Shown: in pieces, positions 1 through 5,542 of the stretch
Numbering within the stretch: the first letter of the stretch is position 1
Layout: the number at the start of each line of letters is the position of its first letter
NCBI GenBank assembly: GCA_022560555.1
Contig: JADFSZ010000103.1
Coordinates: 1-6,363 of the forward strand
Length of the DNA: 6,363 nt
Direction of reading: 5' to 3'
Source of the DNA: JADFSZ01 sp022560555 [NCBI: PVC group bacterium]
GTDB taxonomy: Bacteria; GCA-001730085; JADFSZ01
Notes under the pieces: model-generated
Told to the model about the DNA's origin: nothing
The model's database searches: none
The model's input: only the letters and a program-made list of their open reading frames with translations
Position numbers and translations under genes: made by a program

Positions 1-1047
1 TCCCCCTATCATAACGGTCATACTGCTCGCGTTGTTATCGGAGTGCTCACGAAATGTTTGATCATTCCAAACGGCGCCAAGAATCATTTCACGTTCTTGA
101 TGAGGAACCAGATACCCAAATCCTCGATAGGGATTCACTTTACGGTCAAATCCCAAGCTCACAATCGCTAGCGGAGCATATTCAATATCTTTGAGATTCC
201 GTATCAGTTCATCATGGGCTTCCGTGAGCAAGGTCGCGTTCTGATAAGCCGGCAAAGTGGTAATGACTTTATCAAAACTCCAGCTCACCCCCTGACTATA
301 AAGTCTAAATTTCCCATCAGAAAATGTGAGATCCTCAATCGGTGTTGAAAGCCTGAGATTCTTTTCGAGCCTTCTCGATAAATAATATGGCAGCATTTGC
401 ATGCCGTGACGGAAAGAAAAAAGCGCAGATTTGATTTTACTCTTTTGACTTTTGCCATTATGCTTACGCGCCCATCCTTTAATGAAAGAGCCATGTTTCG
501 ACTCAATGTTGGCAAGAGCAGGAAAAACAGAATGAAAACTCAACCGCTCAATATCTCCGGCCCATACACCGGACGCGAGAGGATCAATGATATTCTGGGT
601 GATGGATTCCCCGAATCTTCGTCGGGAAAAGCTTCCCAAGGTTTCATCGGGAACATTATACGGCTTTGCGGTCACATCCTTCCAAAGAGCTTTCATCCAA
701 CCACGTGTCAGCGGACTCGTAATAACTGATCCTAAGGATAGAGGAGCTTTATGCAAGCTCCTATCGCAATAGATGTAACGAACACTCGCTTCTTTGTTGG
801 CAAATATCACTTCACTACCAAGCCCGACATCATGCGAAAGCTCTAAAACTTCGGCGCCTTTCCCTTTTGGGCGGACGCCTCGCGGGCCCTGTTCGAATAC
901 AAATCCGCTTTGCTTCACGGTGCGGATATTTCCGCCAACTCGTGCTGATTTTTCAAAAATCTCAATCTCGCAACCAGGCTGCGACTCTTTTAAATAATAC
1001 CCTAAGGTCAAGCCGGATATTCCTGCCCCTAAAATAGCAATTCGCAT
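1..1047 (-). CDS. hemY: Oxygen-dependent protoporphyrinogen/coproporphyrinogen oxidase (HemY/HemG type), 3' end outside window
   Basis: This FAD-dependent enzyme of haem synthesis oxidises protoporphyrinogen IX to protoporphyrin IX, or coproporphyrinogen III to coproporphyrin III in organisms using the coproporphyrin route; the sequence does not decide which. The frame is open for 349 codons to the window edge, while relatives usually have about 420-480 residues, so the C-terminus is missing. Visible features are the dinucleotide-binding GAGISG at residues 7-12, acidic E32 ending the second beta strand, ARVGG at 35-39, GPRG at 54-57, and the family blocks RRFGESI (143-149) and DPLASGVWAGD (155-165). 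The fragment ends in MTVMIGG, which resembles the start of the C-terminal FAD-binding part. The ATG at 1047 is preceded by a GGAGAAG Shine-Dalgarno (1055-1061), 7 nt away. It lies 38 nt downstream of the secreted-protein gene and may share its transcript. Some genomes call this branch hemG, so the symbol is a convention. Confidence 0.92.
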   Translation of the reverse strand, partial: MRIAILGAGISGLTLGYYLKESQPGCEIEIFEKSARVGGNIRTVKQSGFVFEQGPRGVRPKGKGAEVLELSHDVGLGSEVIFANKEASVRYIYCDRSLHKAPLSLGSVITSPLTRGWMKALWKDVTAKPYNVPDETLGSFSRRRFGESITQNIIDPLASGVWAGDIERLSFHSVFPALANIESKHGSFIKGWARKHNGKSQKSKIKSALFSFRHGMQMLPYYLSRRLEKNLRLSTPIEDLTFSDGKFRLYSQGVSWSFDKVITTLPAYQNATLLTEAHDELIRNLKDIEYAPLAIVSLGFDRKVNPYRGFGYLVPHQEREMILGAVWNDQTFREHSDNNASSMTVMIGG

Positions 1048-1085
1048 AACGATTCTTCTCCAGTATCCACACCATCCGAGAGGAA

Positions 1086-1682
1086 TTACTCCCCGGATTT
1101 AACCGATGGCAAATTACGCAGTTCCTTTAGTAATCTTGCCTCCATCGTTTTGCTAAGCCGAAAAAAACCCTTTTCGCTCATAATACGGTGGCTTCTGAAA
1201 CGCTCATAAGAATCACGTACAATTTTCCCATCTTCGATCTTAAAAAACCCCAAAAGGTCCTCCACGGGGATATCATCAATGTTTTTTTCATCACACCGCT
1301 GATCGACAACATAAATATATCCCCTTTTCTTTCGTTTTGCCATTTTCTTAAAACCCGGATCGTTAGGGGCATATTGTCTGATAAAATCATGCAGGAATTC
1401 GACAAACTTTTTATTCTGAACAAAATATTCGGGTGTCGCAGCTTGGTCTTGATTGTCGATCATTTCACCAAGCACAGCTTGGGTCGGGAGCCCCATACGT
1501 AACACATCCTTTTTCGTGAGCATGGATATCAGTGTATGTTGGTTCCCCTTAATTTCTATTCGGAAAGCCGTTACTTTGTCCGTTTTATTAGTACCGCCAC
1601 CATAGACGGGAGATAAAGAAATTGAGGACGTTATTAGAAAAACAGCACTGAGGACATGAAGTTTTGAAATATTATAAAGCAT
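1086..1682 (-). CDS. Secreted or periplasmic protein of unknown function (198 aa)
   Basis: I do not recognise this family. The N-terminus looks like a Sec signal peptide: one basic residue (K7), a hydrophobic stretch at about 8-23, and a possible cleavage after VYG at 26-28, just before a GGT linker. The mature part is soluble, mixed-charge and lysine-rich, with a single cysteine (C131, in DQRCDEK), so structural disulfides within one chain are unlikely. A basic KKMAKRKKRG stretch lies near 112-121. The C-terminal third (IPVEDLLGFFKIEDGKIV, then SHRIMSEKGFFRL) has the regular alternation of a folded domain. The ATG at 1682 has only a distant AAGG upstream, so translation initiation looks weak. 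The stop is TAA, 38 nt before hemY. The signal peptide supports export; nothing supports an enzymatic role. I am sure it is a gene and unsure of its job. Confidence 0.75.
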   Translation of the reverse strand: MLYNISKLHVLSAVFLITSSISLSPVYGGGTNKTDKVTAFRIEIKGNQHTLISMLTKKDVLRMGLPTQAVLGEMIDNQDQAATPEYFVQNKKFVEFLHDFIRQYAPNDPGFKKMAKRKKRGYIYVVDQRCDEKNIDDIPVEDLLGFFKIEDGKIVRDSYERFRSHRIMSEKGFFRLSKTMEARLLKELRNLPSVKSGE

Positions 1683-1752
1683 TTTCTATTAGGACCTTAC
1701 ATAAAAACAGAACATCCATTTCTTATGATATGATAAAATGCGGCATGCAAAG

Positions 1753-1782
1753 CACGTCCCTCACGTCCCTTGTCAAAAGGGA
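1753..1782. repeat. Tandem 9-bp repeat merging into a short hairpin
   Basis: CACGTCCCT occurs twice without a gap (1753-1761 and 1762-1770). The end of the second copy forms the left arm of a perfect 6-bp inverted repeat, TCCCTT (1766-1771) with AAGGGA (1777-1782), around a 5-nt loop. It sits in the 175-nt intergenic stretch 1683-1857, between ppiC and the secreted-protein gene. No T run follows on either strand, so it does not look like an intrinsic terminator. It could be an operator-like site or chance. The rest of the stretch shows no RNA gene. A TTGACA (minus strand, 1771-1776) lies in the loop region but lacks a matching -10 at the right distance. Confidence 0.35.
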
Positions 1783-1857
1783 ACCCATTGTATCATAAAT
1801 GGTGAAATGACAAAGATTTATATCAAACTTGCTTCTTGCGAACCGGGTCGTTAATCA

Positions 1858-2139
1858 TCAATCGTTGCGATTTGTGATTTCAATTAAATGATAGCCAAAT
1901 TGAGTTTTAACAGGGCCATGGACTTTACCGATTTCTTCTTTAAAAACAACTTCGTCAAATTCTTTAACCATCTGACCGTTGGTAAATTCACCAAGATCAC
2001 CACCCTGTCGGCCTGAGGGACATTGGGAATGCTTTTTGGCCATTTCAGTAAATTCACTCCCTCCTTCGATTTTCTTTTTAATATCCTCACATTCCCCTTC
2101 GGTTTTAACAAGAATATGACGTGCTTTAGCTTTAGCCAT
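1858..2139 (-). CDS. ppiC: Cytosolic parvulin peptidyl-prolyl cis-trans isomerase (PpiC/Par10 type)
   Basis: The protein catalyses cis-trans isomerisation of X-Pro bonds as a single-domain rotamase. It has 93 residues, the size of E. coli PpiC, and no signal peptide or membrane anchor, so it should act in the cytoplasm rather than as a SurA/PrsA-like periplasmic chaperone. The Par10 active-site residues are in place: H8 in ARHILV, C40 in SQCPSG, M57, F61, F81 and H84 in QFGYHLI. The family glycines in GGDLGEF (46-52) are also present. The ATG at 2139 has a strong AAAGGAG Shine-Dalgarno 5 nt upstream. The gene ends in TGA followed directly by a second TGA, which shows that TGA works as stop on this chromosome. 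It appears to have its own promoter (2185-2215), separate from the genes upstream. Confidence 0.95.
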   Translation of the reverse strand: MAKAKARHILVKTEGECEDIKKKIEGGSEFTEMAKKHSQCPSGRQGGDLGEFTNGQMVKEFDEVVFKEEIGKVHGPVKTQFGYHLIEITNRND

Positions 2140-2184
2140 GCTGACTCCTTTTTTTATTTTTGAAATTGATTCAGAAAAACCGGC

Positions 2185-2215
2185 ATTATAGTCAGTATAG
2201 TGCTGTTATAAGCAA
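2185..2215 (-). promoter_or_regulatory. Putative sigma-70-like promoter of ppiC
   Basis: Read on the minus strand, a perfect TATAAT (2185-2190) lies about 45 nt upstream of the ppiC start. A weak -35 can be drawn either as TTGCTT with a 19-nt spacer (2210-2215) or as GCTTAT with a 17-nt spacer (2208-2213). The strong -10 and the 78-nt gap after the GIY-YIG stop make independent expression of ppiC plausible. The poor -35 keeps confidence moderate. Confidence 0.45.
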
Positions 2216-2217
2216 CT

Positions 2218-2511
2218 CTATAATTGTACGACGGATCGGATAATGCGATCTAAGTATTTTTTATTTTTCACAATCGTTTCTTTCCCGGTTTTGGGCATTT
2301 TTTTTATCGCTATCTCAACTTTTAGCGCCAAACCCTTGCCGCCAATTTTTCGTCTTAGGACCAGTTTAAGAGGGGTATGCCCCCGGAGATATTTGGAACC
2401 ATATTTTCCTCCACGCTTATGCTGGATAAGTCTACGCCGGACATCCGTTGTTATCCCCGTATAGAGACTTCCGTCATCACGCCGAACCATATATATAAAC
2501 CATCCGTGCAT
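2218..2511 (-). CDS. GIY-YIG nuclease-like protein (YhbQ/UPF0213 family)
   Basis: This is a small single-domain GIY-YIG protein of 97 residues, the usual size for the YhbQ/UPF0213 group. The motif appears as FIY (5-7) followed by LYTG (16-19). R25, in DVRRRL, is at the catalytic arginine position. H31 and the family stretch KYLRGHTPLKLV (40-51) follow, with E66 at the metal-binding glutamate position. The family fold is that of a metal-dependent DNA endonuclease, but cellular roles of stand-alone members are poorly defined; a DNA repair link is family-level inference only. The start lies 2 nt after the TAA of the methyltransferase gene and has no good Shine-Dalgarno, which suggests translational coupling. 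The stop is TAG, a genuine amber terminator on this chromosome. Confidence 0.92.
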   Translation of the reverse strand: MHGWFIYMVRRDDGSLYTGITTDVRRRLIQHKRGGKYGSKYLRGHTPLKLVLRRKIGGKGLALKVEIAIKKMPKTGKETIVKNKKYLDRIIRSVVQL

Positions 2512-2513
2512 AA

Positions 2514-3146
2514 TTAGTTTTTCGCAAAAATCACGACATCATCGCCGCAAAAAACCAGTGGGGCGTTCCAACTTTTCGCAAGCCATTTAAATGTAAAGTG
2601 AGAAAAGAAGCATATATGTGTTTCATCGTCCTTATAGTGCCACGATCGAAATCGAGAGGGCTCCAGGGCTCTTTTTGTCATAATGCCCAGATATCCGTTT
2701 TGTTTGAGACACCCCCACAATCTCTCAAGATCTTCCTTTGGGTTTTTTAAATGCTCAAGCACCTCCGTGGCCGTAATAAAATCATACCGATCGTTCCATA
2801 CATCCGGATTATAAGCAAAATAAGGGTCATATAGTACAACCGTATGCCCCACTTCTTCAAACATCACCGAGAGTGTCGGCCCGGGTCCGGCTCCAAAATC
2901 AAGACCGTAACTTTTGGGTTTCATTCTTTCAATCATGGGATGAAAAAGACGCCCTAAAAACTGACGATACCGAACATCTAACGGATTGTTTTGATGAAGA
3001 TCATACCTGGCTTTTTCGTCAGTTTCAGTTAAGAAATATTGGGATGGAACAAAAATCAGCCGGCACATTTGACATTGGATATATTCACGCCTGTTATCAC
3101 GATGGTACGAAGATAAGCTTCGGTTTTTACAAAGGGGACATGCCAT
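2514..3146 (-). CDS. Zinc-ribbon class I SAM-dependent methyltransferase (Methyltransf_23-like)
   Basis: The 210-residue protein has an N-terminal zinc-ribbon-like module (C3-x2-C6 and C25-x2-C28) and a C-terminal Rossmann methyltransferase domain. SAM-binding motif I is GLDFGAGPGP at 81-90. D107, in VVLYDPY, is the acidic ribose-binding position. The post-motif block DFITATEVLEHL (122-133) is typical of the Methyltransf_11/23 group. The substrate cannot be read from the sequence: relatives with this layout act on small molecules, sugars or lipids, and the zinc module may recognise substrate or only stabilise the fold. The ATG at 3146 is preceded by AAGGTGA, about 9 nt away. It lies 42 nt after the small secreted-peptide gene and is followed 2 nt later by the GIY-YIG gene, so it is probably in the middle of an operon. 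Confidence 0.9.
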   Translation of the reverse strand: MACPLCKNRSLSSYHRDNRREYIQCQMCRLIFVPSQYFLTETDEKARYDLHQNNPLDVRYRQFLGRLFHPMIERMKPKSYGLDFGAGPGPTLSVMFEEVGHTVVLYDPYFAYNPDVWNDRYDFITATEVLEHLKNPKEDLERLWGCLKQNGYLGIMTKRALEPSRFRSWHYKDDETHICFFSHFTFKWLAKSWNAPLVFCGDDVVIFAKN

Positions 3147-3188
3147 GAATTATTTTCACCTTTGTCTTGTCTCAAGGGGGCAAAAATA

Positions 3189-3335
3189 TTATTCATCCGT
3201 GCCTTCTTCGCCCAACAACTCTTTCACCATCAGAGCAACCTCACTCGCTTCCTCGTCCTGCCCATCAAAGGGCCCCGCAATAGCAAACGAAGCTACAGCC
3301 AAAAACAAAAATAATATACCAACAATTTTACGCAT
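3189..3335 (-). CDS. Small secreted acidic peptide (48 aa), unknown function
   Basis: This short gene is easy to miss. It encodes MRKIVGILFLFLAVASFAIA followed by about 28 more residues. The first 20 residues form a textbook signal peptide: R2 and K3, a hydrophobic core at 4-17, and an A18-I-A20 cleavage box. The predicted mature peptide has ten acidic residues and one lysine, with a short amphipathic-looking VALMVKELLG segment near 33-42. It has no cysteine, so it is not a lipoprotein. Evidence that it is real: a perfect AGGAGG Shine-Dalgarno (3341-3346) 5 nt before the ATG, a clean TAA stop, and a position in a tight gene series (26 nt after the DoxX-like gene, 42 nt before the methyltransferase). 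I do not recognise a family. A periplasmic partner or metal-binding role would be speculation. Confidence 0.68.
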   Translation of the reverse strand: MRKIVGILFLFLAVASFAIAGPFDGQDEEASEVALMVKELLGEEGTDE

Positions 3336-3340
3336 AACAT

Positions 3341-3346
3341 CCTCCT
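3341..3346 (-). promoter_or_regulatory. Strong Shine-Dalgarno of the small secreted peptide
   Basis: A full AGGAGG on the minus strand, 5 nt before the ATG at 3335, is the best ribosome-binding site in the window. It is the main evidence that the 48-residue frame is translated. Confidence 0.75.
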
Positions 3347-3361
3347 GTTTGATAGATTTTT

Positions 3362-3808
3362 TTAATCATGTCGCTTTGATCGGACCCCACCTCCCACAAC
3401 TAGAGCCGCGCTGATCAAAACAAGATTTTTTATGATATATTGGCCTTCCATAGTGAGCCCAAACGGAATTTTCGTAAAACACACATCCGGCAGTAATATC
3501 ATAGGTAGTGCTGTTCCCGGCATTTGCAAAAATAAAAGAAAGATCCCCAATCTTATGAGTGGCCTTATTATCAAGCAAAGGCCAATGACCACCTCCCACC
3601 AACCAAGTATCGGTATGAAGACCTCTGGTGAAAACCAGTAGACGGTGCGAGCAACAAGCTCCTGGGCGGGACTCATTCCAACAGTTTTAAGAGCGCCAAA
3701 CCATATAAAAATGATACCAAGGGAAACACGTAAAAAAAACGTCCCATGTCTACCCATCCAGTCGGAAATTTTGATGTCAAGTCTATCAATTTTCTTGAGG
3801 TACTTCAT
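3362..3808 (-). CDS. DoxX-like small integral membrane protein
   Basis: The 148-residue protein has about four hydrophobic segments, near 24-43, 63-82, 84-107 and 125-141, with a charged N-terminus (MKYLKKIDRLDIKISDWM). The pattern LGIIFIWFGALK (30-41), ILGWWEVVIGLCLI (67-80), FLQMPGT (93-99) and LTMEGQYIIKNLVL (118-131) matches the DoxX/DUF417 type of small membrane proteins. Members are linked to membrane redox or quinone-related functions in a few organisms, but most have no assigned role, and no catalytic residue points to a reaction here. The start is fixed by a GAGG about 10 nt upstream, formed by the end of the EEP gene; an ATG just before it runs into TGA after two further codons. It starts 7 nt after the EEP stop, consistent with one transcript. 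Confidence 0.85.
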   Translation of the reverse strand: MKYLKKIDRLDIKISDWMGRHGTFFLRVSLGIIFIWFGALKTVGMSPAQELVARTVYWFSPEVFIPILGWWEVVIGLCLIIRPLIRLGIFLLFLQMPGTALPMILLPDVCFTKIPFGLTMEGQYIIKNLVLISAALVVGGGVRSKRHD

Positions 3809-3815
3809 AAAAACA

Positions 3816-4556
3816 TTACCTCGTCAATATCTCAAAGTCACATACAAGGGGCCGGTGATCGGAAAACCGGATATCCGGCATCTCAAAGGAATTGATTTTA
3901 ATTTGTGGACTATGAAGGATAAAATCCAGTTCTCTTTGGGGGGACCTGCTCGGATGAGAAAGATGCCCTTCTTTGTTCGCGTTCTTCAGTCCGGTTGAGG
4001 CTAAAAACAGCTTGAGCTCTCCGGCCCCCCAGCGTGTATTAAAATCCCCGGAGACAATAAGCGGTTTTTTGATTCTCTTCACATGCGTATAGATATCCTT
4101 CAGTTGTTCTTGTCTATGTCGGAACTTAAGAGAAAGATGGACCAGTAAAACAACAACATCTTCTAACTCAATTTCGATCATGAGTCGCTTAACTCCTTGT
4201 CGAAAATAATGAAAATCCTGTTTCTTTATTTCCATGTTGGTTAAAAATGCATTTCCCTGTTTTCTGATCAATGGAAGGGATTGCCAGATAGATTTTTGTA
4301 AATACTTTGATTGGTAGACATAGAAATGTTTCAGGTGTTGGGCCAAAACCTTAGGCTGGCTCTCATTATTGAAGCGTACCGAGCCGCAATCGGCCTCCAG
4401 AAGTCCAATGATATCCGGATTAGTTGATGTGATAAAGTTGACTAAAGTTGGAAACTTCTTGTGTGTTTTCTTGAGATAGCCACTAAAAGGAAGAGGAAAA
4501 TGAAATTTCCAGCCTCCTCCTGTCCCATAACGAATATTATACAGAAGAAATCGCAT
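3816..4556 (-). CDS. Endonuclease/exonuclease/phosphatase (EEP) superfamily hydrolase
   Basis: This is a 246-residue metal-dependent phosphodiesterase or nuclease of the DNase I-like EEP fold. The catalytic series is complete: N7 in YNIRYG, E54 in DIIGLLEAD, H140 in VHLSL, D171 and N173 in GDFN, D211 in RELDFIL, and D233-H234 in SDHRPL. The fold covers DNA and RNA nucleases, sphingomyelinase-like lipases and inositol phosphatases, and the substrate cannot be told here. No signal peptide is seen. A start 13 codons upstream (4595) is possible by frame but unlikely: it falls inside the -10 box at 4594-4599. The start at 4556 has a GTGGA 6 nt upstream and a leader of about 30 nt. It is the first gene of a probable operon running through the DoxX-like, small-peptide, methyltransferase and GIY-YIG genes. 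Confidence 0.92.
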   Translation of the reverse strand: MRFLLYNIRYGTGGGWKFHFPLPFSGYLKKTHKKFPTLVNFITSTNPDIIGLLEADCGSVRFNNESQPKVLAQHLKHFYVYQSKYLQKSIWQSLPLIRKQGNAFLTNMEIKKQDFHYFRQGVKRLMIEIELEDVVVLLVHLSLKFRHRQEQLKDIYTHVKRIKKPLIVSGDFNTRWGAGELKLFLASTGLKNANKEGHLSHPSRSPQRELDFILHSPQIKINSFEMPDIRFSDHRPLVCDFEILTR

Positions 4557-4593
4557 TTTTATTCCACTATTTTTGTATTCATGTATCGAGTAC

Positions 4594-4621
4594 ATTATAA
4601 GCTACTCTTGACGAATGACAA
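4594..4621 (-). promoter_or_regulatory. Sigma-70-like promoter of the EEP-DoxX operon
   Basis: On the minus strand TTGTCA (4616-4621) and TATAAT (4594-4599) are separated by 16 nt. The -35 matches consensus at five of six positions and the -10 at all six. Transcription would start near 4587, leaving a leader of about 30 nt before the EEP start at 4556. The stretch 4600-4686 between this site and the upstream gene shows no other gene that I can support. Confidence 0.65.
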
Positions 4622-4686
4622 ACGTATAGTTATTCAGATTTGTCACCCCCAGTTCCATGGCATATTCGTGACGCGAGATTCTGACT

Positions 4687-5358
4687 TTACTTCCAAAAAC
4701 GATCGCTTTTAGGAATCGTTTTTTTTCTTCCTTCCTCCATGGGATCAAATCCCAGTTTCCCAAACAAGTACCACACCGAAGAAGATACTGACGGCATGGT
4801 TTCAGCTCCACGCCATAATTTCCCGTGCCCATAATGAGTCCCCTTATTTGTGACATAGGGGAGGCCCGCCTGATGAGATTTTTCCGATACAACCAAAATC
4901 ATTTTATTCATCTCACGAAGATATTTTTTGGCTTCGGCATACATCCCTGCGCTTTGAAAAGCCACGATCATCTGCCCTGTTCCCTCTAGCCAGATCGTAT
5001 CAAGATCTGTATCAAAGCAAAACCCTGACACTTTTTCACCATTCGCCACAGCTGTTTTCGTAACCACATACCGGTCCGTATTTTTAAGTATGTCTCTTGT
5101 CATCCTTGGAAAAGCGCAATACCCCCAAGAGTGTGTATCAAGAGCATATTGATAATTTTTATGCTCCCTCCACGAGAGAAATAATTTTTGATCTTTGTCC
5201 CAATAGCCTTTGCCAAGAAAATCAAGAATGCTCTTATGAAACTGATCATATCCGCTTACAGCATTAAACACGTCAATGATCGCTTCCGTCGACTTATCAA
5301 TCCGAACTCCGTCCTTATCAAATCCACCCCATACTCCTCCGGTACAAATTGTGGCTCT
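4687..5358 (-). pseudogene. C-terminal fragment of a glycosidase-fold-like (six-hairpin type) protein
   Basis: The frame is open for 223 codons from 5358 to the TAA at 4687, but a stop (5359-5361) bounds it upstream and no ATG with a ribosome site leads it. The first possible initiator, GTG at 5271, lies inside conserved-looking sequence, since GGFDKDGVRIDKSTEAIID precedes it in the same frame. Helix-loop blocks such as DTHSWGYCAF, DTDLDTIWLEGTGQM, GLPYVTNKGTHYGHGKLW and PSVSSSVWYLFGKLGF resemble the alpha/alpha-barrel of six-hairpin glycosidases, an assignment made from memory of the pattern and not firm. There is no signal peptide or N-terminal domain. The 5' end is probably lost at the junction with the phage-like block; alternatively a frameshift at the four-G run 5327-5330 hides a start at 5369. 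It may be expressed from a promoter-like site at 5378-5406, but a working enzyme is doubtful. Confidence 0.6.
4695..4726. terminator. Candidate AT-rich bidirectional terminator hairpin
   Basis: A 9-bp inverted repeat, AAAAACGAT (4695-4703) with ATCGTTTTT (4715-4723), encloses an 11-nt loop and runs into eight T residues (4719-4726) on the plus strand. On the minus strand the hairpin ends in five T residues, just before the TAA of the glycosidase-like fragment. It could stop readthrough of that fragment into the EEP operon and block plus-strand transcripts. The stem is AT-rich and the loop long, so it would be weak. Confidence 0.3.
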
Positions 5359-5377
5359 TTATCTGGCATGATTTGTC

Positions 5378-5406
5378 ATTATGCCATAAATTTGACACTC
5401 AGTAAA
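5378..5406 (-). promoter_or_regulatory. Promoter-like site at the chromosomal/phage junction
   Basis: On the minus strand TTTACT (5401-5406) and CATAAT (5378-5383) are separated by exactly 17 nt, with four and five of six consensus matches. It would drive transcription into the glycosidase-like fragment with a start near 5371. Because it lies at the point where both flanking genes break off, it may be accidental in AT-rich DNA or formed by the rearrangement itself. Confidence 0.35.
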
Positions 5407-5531
5407 CGCTTCTAAATAAAAATGACGAAACGGTCTTGAAAGCCTTGCGAATCGCTGATTATTATTGTTTAAAAGATCAAGGCATTGGACCTGTAATACA
5501 TGCTTTAAATGAATCTTTTTCGGTTAAATAA
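5406..5531 (+). pseudogene. Tail of a 5'-truncated gene, probably phage-derived
   Basis: A frame of 41 codons ends at TAA 5529-5531 and is bounded upstream by TAA at 5403-5405. It has no ATG and no ribosome site; TTG codons at 5436 and 5445 are the only weak start options. The peptide (TLLNKNDETVLKALRIADYY, then CLKDQGIGPVIHALNESFSVK) looks protein-like, with helical spacing. It stops 11 nt before the next gene, as the end of an upstream operon member would. I read it as the C-terminus of a phage gene whose front is lost at the junction. I do not recognise the family; a chance open frame is the alternative. Confidence 0.4.
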
Positions 5532-5542
5532 AAAGGTAAATT

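Noticed and set aside
397-729. Plus-strand frame of 110 codons
   Set aside because: It is the antisense shadow of hemY, whose minus-strand frame carries clear FAD-binding and family motifs. The plus frame shows no domain and no ribosome site.
1188-1502. Plus-strand frame of 104 codons
   Set aside because: It lies wholly opposite the secreted-protein gene, which has a signal peptide and sensible composition. The antisense frame has none.
1771-1776. Perfect TTGACA on the minus strand as a -35 box for the secreted-protein gene
   Set aside because: At 16-18 nt spacing the -10 position reads GCTTTG-like sequence rather than a TATAAT-like box, so no promoter can be supported.
4602-4892. Minus-strand frame of 96 codons overlapping the end of the glycosidase-like fragment
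   Set aside because: Its last part reads somewhat protein-like (GVTNLNNYTFVIRQE), but most of it lies in another phase under the conserved-looking C-terminus of the fragment. It has no ribosome site, and its end falls in the promoter region. At most a remnant, so not annotated.
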